Positions 1 to 9,885 of a DNA stretch of 64,000 nt are shown here, piece after piece. The DNA comes from Rosellinia necatrix (taxonomy: Eukaryota > Ascomycota > Sordariomycetes > Xylariales > Xylariaceae), in the NCBI GenBank assembly GCA_021209875.1, contig JAGYVD010000010.1, positions 2,852,001 through 2,916,000 of the forward strand. Reading direction: 5' to 3'. Made by a program: the position numbers and the translations under genes. Below the pieces are notes generated by a model that was given only the letters and a program-made list of their open reading frames with translations, searched no databases and was not told where the DNA came from. How positions within the stretch are numbered: the first letter of the stretch is position 1; each line of letters opens with the position of its first letter.

Positions 1-1124
1 TCATACATGTAGCCGTCCGTATCTTGCTCAACACTGCTGATTAATACAAACATTACTAAAAAAAAAAAAAAAAAATGAGGGTTGTTCGCTTTTTTGTTTG
101 TTTCTGTCTCTGCTGCCTGGGTTACTGCCTACTTACCTACCTACTCATCTACCTACGTACCTACTGTAATTGGCATAACTACACATTCTAGTGTGACTAT
201 GCAAATGTGACATGATATTTAACATTTCATGCCACTTAACCACTTATACATCTACGCAGTCTAGGGATAGAGTGCCAATTGTACTAGAAATATGCGGGTC
301 AAGTTATTTAAATATACGCGATGCCATTATGTATGTAAGCAATTGACTAAGTCTGGGCAATTGGTATGTACAATAACTAACACGGCCTAGAGAGTTACGA
401 AGTACCTATCTAGTGTTGAGCGCAGCTTGATTGTGCACAGAGAGACCAAGGGGCGCTATAAATTTCCGGTACCATGGTTGGTATGGTAGTGCACTTCGCC
501 GTGTGCAAGTGGCAAGTGCAACGCCATCTAAATCTAGTGTAAATTCAGGGTTTTCATCACTAGAGTGGGGTGGTGCCCCTAAGACGGACCACTGATAGGG
601 GGAGTGTACTTGGGTACACGTCGTGCAGATGACGATCGGGGCCAGATCAAGGGCAGATCAGAGGTGACGCATAGGCCACGTACCGTTGTTTTGATGTTCT
701 ACGGGGCCGGTCTCCGGAGCAACGACGCAGGGTCCACCTACTTTGTGCCTACCTAGGTACTTTGTGCCTGCCTACCCACCTAGGTAGGCAAGGTACCTTA
801 CCTACTTTTGTTGACTAAAATCACAAACAAGCCCTAATCTGACGGGACGTCGCGTGTTAGCCGCTATCCGTGACATCACATTCCACCTTCCACCGCCCTC
901 CCGGACTTCTTTCGCAGTTCGCTCTATAACAGCTCTTTTAATCCTACCCACCTACGCCACACCGAATTGCACTTTGACAACACATCGCCGAATTGGCCCA
1001 TTGATTGCACAGATAGCAGCGTCAACACCGGCCTGCTGCCCTCCCACGGCTTCCATCCGTCCTCTGCTCGTCAACATCAACACCCTTCGACACCAGCAGA
1101 ATTCGACACACAACGACCATCAAG
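1..1124. other. Intergenic / 5' flank of the first gene
   Basis: No coding region is supported here. The stretch holds a poly(A) run near 57-75, TACC-type repeats near 130-165 and 740-810 (including the palindrome TACCTAGGTA at 750-759), and then the presumed promoter and leader of the gene that starts at 1125. The leader just before 1125 is CA-rich, as is common for fungal 5' untranslated regions. Confidence 0.5.
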
Positions 1125-3580
1125 ATGACGCCTCGTTGCCGCCGCTCGGCGCGCATTGCTTCGGCTTCTCAGGTAAGCTCAGCATGATAGAAGAAAACGC
1201 GATATGCCCCTCATTCGTTCACCCGCCCGGCCATGTTCGCCCATCTGTTCATCTGTCCATCTGTCCATCTGTCCATCTTGCCCTTTGTTTACCTCGTGGA
1301 CCCACACAACAACAACAACAACAACAACACACGGTCGGTCGGACTGCGGGTGATGATGGCTCGAACATGAACATGAATATAAACATGAATATGGACATGA
1401 ATATGAACATGAACATGGCCATGTCGACGTCGACACATGCTTTATTTTGCTTTATTTTTGCTTTGCTGGTCATCATCCGCGCTGACACGCTCGATCGTCA
1501 CAAATAGAAATCCCGAGACGCCCCCGCGCCGCAGCAATTGACGTCTGTCATGGAGGCAAACGAGAGCCCTGACCGCCCTGACCGCCCCGACCCCGCACGA
1601 CTGGCTCGTGCTGTCAACAACAAGACCATGTCTTCGCCCGTGCCCGCCCCGACCACGCCCTCGGCCACCGTGCCGCCGAAGCTGGCCATGACCGAGATGC
1701 ATCCCAGCAAGGCCCACCAGTCCATGGCGCCGCCCTCGTCCGGGCTTCGAAACGGCTTCGTCGACATCGACTACAACAAGACGCCCATGCAGTCCTTGAT
1801 CCACAACACTCCTTCCAAGACGCCTGCCCCCTCTTCCGACTTCACCTTCCGGTATGTTCGATCCGGCCTCGACGACACGCTTGGGCCTGCTGCCCGGAAG
1901 ATGATGGAGCAGGTCCGCGAGCAGGCGGCGGCCTTGAAACCGCAGGTCATGGAAGAGCGTACCCGCGAGTTGGCCGAGCAGGCCAAGTCTGGAGAGGGCC
2001 GGAAGATCGCCTCAGCAACGGGCAGATCCAGTCGATTCAGCGCCGTTCACATGGCCGAGTTCAGGAAGATGGACTCTATCGAGGGACATGCCTCTTCGTT
2101 CCGTGCCGCTGCGGGTCGCTTCACGCCCGCCAAGGGCACCACCCCTACCAAACTCATCACGCCCCTCAACAAGGGCACCAAGCGCACCCAGTCTAACGCT
2201 CATCTCGACGAGCCCGATTTGGCACGATCCCGGGCCGCCCCTCACGAATGGGCCAGATCCGTCGAGAAGAAGCACGAGGCGGCCGAGCAGCCCTCGAAGC
2301 GTGTTCGCCAGCGTATGGAGGATGACGCCTCCACCCTTCGTCCCGTATCCCGAGATGGAACGTCCATCCCGCGGCCCCAGAGCAGTGGCAACGATTCCAT
2401 CCGTTCTGCCATTCCCCGCTCGCAGACCCTCGGCAGCATCATGACCCCAACTAAATCGTCGTTGGCTCGCTCTACTTCTACCACTCATCTGGTCGCCTCG
2501 CCTAGCCAACCTCTCCCGAAGGTCAACAGCTTCTCCGCCAGGGTTGGCGCTTCTCTGCATGGATCCCCAAGCAAGACCGATGCCGGACTACTTGCACAGA
2601 CCTCCAGCAAGAAGGGTTTCGGGTTGAAGGTTTGGATGGCAAAGAACAACCCGGGCACTCAGGGCAGTAATGTTCCTACACGGATTGAGACGCCTGGTCG
2701 GTTTGATAGAATCAAATCAATCCTGAAGCGACAACCCACTGGAACAGCACCCAAATCTACCATTCCCCAGTCCTCCGGCTTTCTTACAAAGACACCTAGT
2801 CGGCCTGGTGTGACGGAGGGCATGTTCCCTCCTGTCCCTCTCACAACCCCTGGACAAAAGCGCGACCGCCGTGTTGAGTTTACACTGGGAACAAAGGCGG
2901 CCCCCCCGGTGCAGGAGTCCCCTTCTCCGGTGAAGCCCAGTATCCTGAGATCCACAACACTTTCTAAAATCCCAGGCCCCAAGTTCAGCGCTGGTGGCAA
3001 AGGGGCTACGAACCAAGAAGCTCCCACGGGCGAAGTGACCTACCCCGACCTCTCGGCTTACGGGGTTGATGAGGACACACCCGAGTCACTTCCCGAATCT
3101 GTCCCGGGCACCTTCACGTTCCGTAGCGACCACACCATTCGCATCGACAATAGCCCGGCCAAGGGATTCGGCGCAGCCGCCGGCCAGGCCAGTATACGAC
3201 AAGTTCGTAAATCCGTCATCTCTCCTACGCCCATGCCAGGCGGCTTTCCCAACATGTCGGAGTTGGTGCGGAATAAGGAAAACAAGGATCCGCTTACCCA
3301 TCCCGGCATTCCTCATGGGATGATCAACAAAAAGCGTCATCGAGCTAGCTCCGATGAGGATGAGGAGGATGAAGGCGCTAAACGCGGTATGAAGAAGTCA
3401 CGCAAACAAATTCCGGTAGCTGAAGGGCACGCCGTGGTGGCTCCCAAGCTTCTCCGCCGAATGTCTCCGACCAAGCAAGCTGCGCGCTCCACGCCCCCAA
3501 CACCCAGCCCGCAGAAGAAGAAGACGGGCTTGAGCCTGAGCCGATTGCAGCTACTCGCCCAACCGAAAATTCGAAAGTAA
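1125..3580 (+). CDS. Conserved-looking disordered basic protein, probably nuclear (696 aa, 2 exons)
   Basis: The coding sequence joins 1125-1172 and 1535-3580. The first exon encodes only 16 residues (MTPRCRRSARIASASQ), ends at GTAAGC and stays in frame with the long second exon after a 362-bp intron ending in GCAG. The protein is rich in Ser, Pro, Thr, Lys and Arg and has no predicted membrane segment or enzyme motif. A short ordered-looking stretch (TFRYVRSGLDDTLGPAARKM, about residues 115-135) runs into an Ala/Glu-rich helix. Many S/T-P sites suggest proline-directed phosphorylation. Near the C-terminus an acidic run (SSDEDEEDEG) sits beside KKRHR and KKSRK basic clusters that could be nuclear localisation signals, and the protein ends in a Leu/Lys-rich tail (SLSRLQLLAQPKIRK). 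I do not recognise the family by name. A nuclear, chromatin or mitotic role is an inference from composition only. Confidence 0.8.
1242..1425 (+). repeat. Microsatellite cluster inside intron 1
   Basis: Three short tandem repeats lie in the first intron (1173-1534). They are a CATCTGTC-type 8-bp repeat at about 1242-1280, a CAA run at about 1306-1329, and an AACATG/AATATG hexamer run at about 1368-1418. They give long spurious open frames on both strands, which I treat as non-coding. Confidence 0.7.
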
Positions 3581-4945
3581 TGGCATGCGTCTCGAAAGAG
3601 GGGGGGGGCAGGGAGGGGACCACCGCCCTGGTGGATATTTCAGGGCTGGCACTAGCTCGTCTCTGAAGATACGACTTTCACGTTTCTCACGCTATCATGA
3701 CATCAACCTTGTCTCAATTGCCTGCTTCAGGCGGTTAGCATATGCATTTGTTTAAGAAGAGGTTGGGCGGCATTACGTCGTTGCCGAATGTTTGGCAACG
3801 CATAGCCAGGCGTTCCAACACATATGGTGCGGTCTGTGCGTGCCCTTGTGTCGTGACGAATGGTCTGAGCTACCAATTCAGTTTTCTCGTCGTTTATGTT
3901 TCCTGCTGAGAAGAATCATCCTGCCCTGCAGGTATGTCTCTGTACTACAACATGTAAATTTGTCTTATCATTGTGGAGTTTGGTTGGCGGTTAGGCATGA
4001 CGGGGTTCGTGCGGTGTACGGCGTATAATACGGATGGCTAGGATGGTGGCCAGGTTCGGCTCTGAGTCCGGCACCACAGCTTGGGGCTGGAATACGGCCG
4101 GTCCTGTGTATGATTGTGCATTCTGCCATGTGTGGCATCGGAGCAATATAGATTGCTCAACTGGGCTCGCCGTGTATGTTCCTAGCAGCTTGTGCTTAGC
4201 TACGAACAACTAAATTGACGACACAACCAAGGTTTTTGCTGCTAATATCCTGACCATTGTTATAATTGTAACTTTCATGACACAACTACCTCATTATGTG
4301 AATTACCGAAATGGCCCCTGAAGCGCCTCTGGCCATCGCGGGAGTTTCTTACATTACATGACAAAAAGCTCTATCTAGTCGTCATTTTTTATCATGTGCC
4401 GTCATAGCACTCAAGTCGGTAGGTGCTCAGGTGCCCTACCTACCTTCGGGTATGTCCCCGTCGCATGATGATGTATAATTTGATCGATAAGTTATTATAG
4501 GCAGGTGAGGCCATAAACTCCTGAAGGAGCTACCACCTCTCTCTCTGTCTCTCTCGCCGTCTCTATACTCTGCGGGTAGGTAGTTAATAACGAGTTGCGC
4601 CTGTCCGTTATAGAAAGCCAACCAAAGAGCCTAAGTTTACCATGCAGGCAGGTCGCTCAGAGGGAGTGTCGATGAGCAATCCTATCAACCTCATGGCAAA
4701 CATCGAGTGCCATCTTCTCTTCGAAAGTTGTCACTAATTTATAACCTCCCATTTACAAATTTCACCTAATAATACGACTTCTTCCCTTCTACTCTCGACC
4801 TCTTTGTCTCAAAATACATCATTACCCCATTTCTACCTTACCTACCAGCCAACCAACCAACCCTACCGACGCTACTTTACCGTGCGTGTGTGTGTGTGTG
4901 TATGCGTGTGTGTAGACTTTGAACCCCTGGGGGCCCCTCGGCACG
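3581..4945. other. Intergenic region between the first two genes
   Basis: No gene is supported. A G run follows the stop codon at about 3600-3608. A CT-rich stretch near 4538-4565 and a GT dinucleotide run near 4882-4913 precede the next start codon. Small open frames here show no family resemblance. Confidence 0.5.
4882..4913 (+). repeat. GT dinucleotide microsatellite
   Basis: An interrupted GT run of about 30 bp lies about 35 bp upstream of the predicted start of the LIM protein gene, so it probably falls in its 5' leader. Confidence 0.8.
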
Positions 4946-5846
4946 ATGCTACTACAGCAACAACTACTACTACCACGACACCCACAGAAGCAGAAGCAGA
5001 AGCAGAAGCAGAAACAGCGGGTCAAGCAAGAAAACAAGACGAAACAGCGCCTCCACCGCCTCCCCTTCACATGCACGTTCTGCTGGCACCTATCCCACGG
5101 CCCGCCGCGGATCCTCGGCTCCCAGGGCTCCGGCTCCGGCTCCGCCCGCCTCGCCTGCGACGCCTGCGCCCGCGCGATCGCCGACCTCGCCATCTGCTGG
5201 GTCTGCGGCGAGCTCGTGTTCCGCGGCCAGGAGCGCGTCAGCCTCGGCTGGTGCTTCTGGCACCGGGCCTGCTTCGGCTGCCTGTTCTGCGGCTGTCGGC
5301 GGGTGGTCACGGCGCCCGGGGTCAGGGAGCTGTTTCTCTCGGACGACGACGACGACGACGAGAAAGACGAGAACGATGATGGTGGCGATGACGACGGGGG
5401 GAGGGTTTGGGAGCTTGGCGAGGACGAGGACGAGGACGAGGACGACGTGGACGCGGTAGCGGTAGCGGTAGAGGGTTTGGGGGGGAGATGTCGGAAGGAC
5501 AGCAAGAAAAGGGGGAAGAGCGGCGGGGGGAGGGAGATCACGGAGATCCCCATGTGCATTCGCTGTGCCGCTGCCTGCGAGCGTGATGACGAGGACGAGC
5601 TGTTACAGAAGGCCCTCGCGCGCGTTGACGTGGCTGATGGCGGACTGAGCCGGTATAGATGGAACGCCGCCGTCGCCGCCGCCGCCACGGCGAGGGAGAA
5701 GGAAGAGAAGAGCACAAACGAGGAGATCCCATTGGCGTCGTTGTGGCGGAACCAGCTCGGCGGCGACAGCTCGATGGACACGTGCTGCTCGCTCGACCTC
5801 ACCTCCTCCCCCTGCTCTCCCATCACCACCACCACCACTGCCGGAA

Positions 5847-5877
<31 letters not shown>

Positions 5878-7570
5878 TGCAGCTGTGGCCGGCGAGACGA
5901 TCGCCAAGCTGCACTACCGCCGCGCCCGGGACACGCGCTTCGTCGAGCTCGAATGCCTTGTCCCGCGCGGCGGACCCATCCACATCTCCCTGCTTGACCC
6001 CCTCGGCGGCCCGGCCTTCCGACCGCGCCCCGCGAAGCCCCTGCCGGCGTGGATGCGGCTGCTACCGAGCGAGCGGAACCACCACGCCCACGCCCACGCC
6101 CACGACCATGATCACGATCACGATCACGATCACGATCGTGACGGGTGCCGTGCCTGCCGTGGACCAGCGCCGAGACCCGCCTCCGTCCTCGACGTCCACT
6201 TCCCCCCTGCAGCGACAACATCAACATCAACATCAACAACAACGACGACGACGGCGACGAAGACGACAGCCGCGTCCTCACGCCCGCATCCGCATCCGCA
6301 TCCGCACCCGTGCCCGTGTACCCCGCCGCCGTCGTGCGCCTCCCCGCCCCTACCCCCCTTACGCCCCCTATCCATGCATCACCACCGTGGCCACCACCAC
6401 CACCACCGTCGCGGTCACGAAGCCGAAGATATCCACCCTTCTCCCATTCCCCTTCCCCTTCCCCCGCGCCGCCGTGCCGCGTCATGCGAGGAGGAGGAGG
6501 AGGAGGAGGAGTCACCGCCGCCGAGCTCCGAGGCGCACAGCAACAGCAGCAACAGCAGCTGCTGTTGCTGCCACTCCCCTACACCCACGCCCACACCCGC
6601 GCCTCCGCCAGCGGCTGAAGATGTCGAGCGGCGGCAACGTCCGGTGATATCCGTCCTTTCGGAATCATCATTATCTTCTTCTTCTTCTTCTTCTTCTTCT
6701 TTTTCTTCTTGCGCGTCATCGCCGCCGCCACCACCACCACCACCTGTTCCCTCTCGAAGGTCTGCTATCGCCGTCGCTATCTCTGACGACGACGATGACA
6801 ACGATGACAACGACGATGATAGCGATGAGTTCCTGCGCCGTCCGTTCCCGCGGCTTCTGAGGGGCGGCCGTAGTAGTAGTAGTAGTAGTAGTAGTCGTCA
6901 TCGTCGTGGTGGTGGCGGGGCGTCTCACGTCGTCGACGCGGTTCGGGATCGGGAGGAGGACGGCGGCGGCGGCGGTCGGAAGACGGCCGGGTCCGGATCC
7001 GGGTCCCGGTCCGGGAAGGGGAAGAGCGTCGCGTGGGACAGCGGCGTCACGGGGGGTGTGAGCGAGAGCGAAGGTGAGGGCGAGGGCGAGGGTGGTAGCG
7101 GAGGTTCTTGTCCGAGCTGCTGTGGTGGTGGTGGTGGTGGTGGTGCCGGCGGCGAGCCGATGATCGGATCGAAAGTAGTGGAGAGAGAAGAGCAGCAGCA
7201 GCAGCAGCAACAGAAGTTAAGCCCACTGTCGCCGCCACTACCACCGCCACCGCCACCGCCGCCGCCGCCGCTGTTGAGACGGCGCGCGGACACCACCGCA
7301 GCCTCCTCCTCCTGGCGCGGGATCGCGGGGTCGGGGCCCGGGCTGGCTGTCTCGTTGACGCCGCCGGCGCGGTCCGAGGAGTTCCTGGACCTGTGCCGTC
7401 GGCCCGCGGGGGAGAAATCGCGTGAGGTTACGACAGCAACGACGACGACGACGCAGCCTGGCAGCGCTAGTCTTGCGGTGCCGGGGAGACGGCGCGGACG
7501 GGGGGTTGGGGCCGGCGGTGGGAGGAGGACGTGTGGGGAGTGCGGGAGGGAGATTGATCGGGGGGTCTGA
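4946..7570 (+). CDS. LIM zinc-binding protein with very large low-complexity regions (874 aa)
   Basis: This is one uninterrupted frame starting at the first in-frame ATG (4946). After a QK-repeat N-terminus, a CxxC pair (C43, C46) and another (C71, C74) precede a LIM first finger: C84-x2-C87-x18-H106-x2-C109. The next finger opens with C112-x2-C115. Its closing pair seems to be C204-x2-C207, after an insertion of about 90 mostly acidic, low-complexity residues. The remaining two thirds are homopolymer-like tracts: alternating Ala/Gly, His/Asp, Ser, Asp, Gly, Gln and Pro runs built on trinucleotide and hexanucleotide repeats. The protein ends with one more CxxC (RTCGECGREIDRGV). LIM domains mediate protein-protein contacts, often at the cytoskeleton or in the nucleus; the partner cannot be read from sequence. 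The start and the repeat lengths are the least certain parts, and an undetected intron within the repeats is possible. Confidence 0.7.
5842..5877 (+). repeat. GGAGCC hexanucleotide repeat inside the LIM gene
   Basis: Tandem GGAGCC units encode an alternating Ala/Gly run in frame with the LIM protein. Confidence 0.8.
6085..6138 (+). repeat. CACGCC/CACGAT hexanucleotide repeat inside the LIM gene
   Basis: Tandem hexamers encode alternating His-Ala and then His-Asp residues within the LIM protein, a clear replication-slippage product that keeps frame. Confidence 0.8.
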
Positions 7571-8061
7571 ATTACTTTTGGCATCGCATGTTCTATTCTA
7601 CTCTATCCTGTCTTCACGCAGTTTGGAAGGGTTGGAAGGTTAGGTTTTGGTTTACGTATAGCTACTAGATGGGCTTTTTTTTTTTTTTAAAAAAAGGGGT
7701 ATTGTTTAGCATAGAATGAATTACGAGTATTGATTATGGAGGCTGAAGTTCCGGTGGGATAGTAGGGTTGGGGTATTTTATTCATACTCGTTTCTCGTTA
7801 ATTGTGAAAATATGAAGTCTGGGCTATCTAGGCATTGTATTGAATCCAGCCTGTGTGCCTAAAGTCATCTATCTCCCTTCATGTCCGACGTTAGGCTACC
7901 GCCTTCGATCCATTGTCACGAACTCCATGGCAGGGTAGCTAGGCTGAGAACATGAGAGGTGTTGGCGGGCAGGAGGGAAAGAGCCATGTGGGTATCGCGT
8001 GTCGTAAGAGAAAGCGATTCTATGCGTGACATTAAACAGACACTGTAGACACTTGAGGAAA
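7571..8061. other. Convergent intergenic gap
   Basis: This gap separates the 3' ends of the LIM gene (+) and the small membrane protein gene (-). A T14/A7 run at about 7675-7695 could fold back on itself and may belong to the LIM gene's 3' end. No coding region was seen. Confidence 0.5.
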
Positions 8062-8473
8062 CTAGCTCTTGATCGCCCGGCTTGCGGGCGCGGTGCCCTG
8101 GCGCTGGGTATACATCATGTAGCCGAGAACGGCGGCGGCGACGGTGCCTAGAATGAAGAAGTTGTCTAGGTCCGGAAGTTAGTCGGTGTTCCTCTTCCCC
8201 GGCAAGAGAGAGCGAGGGGGAAGCATCCAGTATCCAAAGGGGTAGGGGTAGACAGAAGAGAGGAGAGGAGAGGGGAAGGGAGGAGATGGAAGGGGGGTTG
8301 GACTCACGGATGGCGAAACCCAGCGTGCCCTCGACAAAGTGGACGAAGCCGTGGAACACGCCCAGAATGCTGCTAAAGACGAACTGGAACATGTGTAGGA
8401 CCGCGGCGAATACGCCTTGGATCATCTCACCGAGGGACTGGAAGAGGTGGGTTATTCCAGATGCTATGCCCAT
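8062..8473 (-). CDS. Small hydrophobic membrane protein (89 aa, 2 exons)
   Basis: The coding sequence joins 8473-8308 and 8165-8062 on the minus strand. The intron (8166-8307) has GTGAGT and CCTAG ends, and the join keeps frame at a split His codon. The protein starts MGIASGITHLFQSLGEMIQG and has a long amphipathic-to-hydrophobic N-terminal half (about residues 5-58, rich in Phe, Val and His). A clear membrane segment follows (FFILGTVAAAVLGYMMY), then a short basic tail ending RAIKS. There is no signal peptide cleavage site. It looks like a conserved small fungal membrane protein, but I do not recognise a named family. An organelle membrane location is inferred from the hydrophobic profile and size. 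A continuous 185-residue open frame across the intron is the unspliced reading, and its second half is low-complexity and unlike protein. Confidence 0.75.
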
Positions 8474-9885
8474 CTTTACTGCTGGCCCGAGACTTTCTTC
8501 GAGGGGGGGGGGTTGATATGATATTGATATTGATACCTGAAAGGGTATGGTTCCAAGGATAGGCAGGAATCTGTTAGGTATTGTCTAAAAGGTTTAACTA
8601 GTAAACAAGTAGGTGAGGGTGAGGGTGAGGGTGAGGGTGAGGATGAAGATGAGGATGAAGATGAAGGTGAAGTCGAGAAATATAAACAGAATATGTTAAT
8701 ACATGAAAGATGGTTGGTTGTAAGAGGGAATATACGACACGCCGTCATTAAGGCCAGTGTGACTAAGTAGATCTACGTCAGTGTTGGACAAGAGCAAGGC
8801 AGTCGAGTCGGTATAAGACGCTTGGAGGTTGTGTGGCGATATCCTAAAAAGTACGTACATTTACCGAAAGGAAAGGCCCCGGAGCCTTGTTCCACGGCGA
8901 TGACGAGTACTATAGTTGATAGGTACCGCTAACTGTACCAGTAAGTCTACCGGCGAGTGGTTGATTGGCGTATAATGGTGATGTCATCACTTCAATAATA
9001 CTCGAAATAATGTCCGTTTGCTTATCTCGGGCCCTGCCTGGCGCTACCGAACGGAGTTACGGGGTGGCTGTATATTTAAAAACTACCAAACAAGGCAATT
9101 GGATAGAGCAGGTCGCTTTTTGATTGGCTGAGATTCCAAGCTTGATACTAGAAGTGCAGAAACGATAAATTCTGTATTTATGTGGATCCTGGAAAGTACA
9201 ATTCAACAATAGGTGACTAGGTAGTTATACAAAAGCTATTCTTACCTGAGTAAACATGGGCTTGGAATTCTTCTAAACTCATTAATAACACATAAACAAG
9301 CTAACTATATAAATGGAAGTTAGGTAGTGTCGTTGATGAGATAACAATAAGTGAGAATTCGGCACGGGAAATACATATCAGGAAAGCCGTTGCTCTAGGC
9401 GAAAATTAGACAACCAACAGGCACACCCACGTGTTCGGGCGACCCAACTAGTTGTCGCTGAATCAACGGACACGAGAATAGATATACGTAAGTCATATAC
9501 TTCATTAATCGTGTCACTTTTTCGTAATCCGGCATGGAGCGTAGGTACAAGAATGTGCGAGAGGAGACTTCAAACGCAGATTTGAAGAAGGTAATCTAAT
9601 ACCTAAAACCACCGAGCACCGGCCGGCCTTCCTTTCTATCATTTTTGGCTTCCGGGTCTTCGTCATGATAAGGAACCGCCTGAGACACCCGATGGGTTTT
9701 TTAGACGCAAGGGAACAAGGGAGCGAGGGGTTAAAGTACGAGCGAGAAGGGGAAAAAATAAAGAAAAAGAAAAAAAGAATAGAGAGGTATTATACGCCGT
9801 AGTAGCATAACATATTTTGTGTCCAACGCCGCCCAATGCCTGTCCGCTCATCTCGTGTCAACCATCATTCCACATCACACCATTT
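8474..9885. other. Intergenic region between the small membrane protein gene and FZO1
   Basis: No gene is supported. It holds the GGGTGA repeat described separately and a moderately AT-rich stretch (about 9080-9560). Confidence 0.5.
8611..8671 (+). repeat. GGGTGA repeat upstream of the small membrane protein gene
   Basis: About five GGGTGA units grade into GATGAA/GATGAG units. The G runs lie on the strand opposite the gene's coding strand, about 140-200 bp upstream of its start codon, and could form a G-quadruplex. It is not the TTAGGG telomere repeat. Confidence 0.75.

Noticed and set aside
854..1507. 217-codon plus-strand frame across the first intron
   Set aside because: It runs through the microsatellites (Gln and Met-Asn repeats) and ignores a good splice donor at 1173; the spliced gene explains the region better.
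4822..5907. 361-codon minus-strand frame opposite the LIM gene
   Set aside because: Its sequence is mirror low complexity of the plus-strand repeats, and it lacks any conserved motif, whereas the plus strand carries the LIM cysteines.
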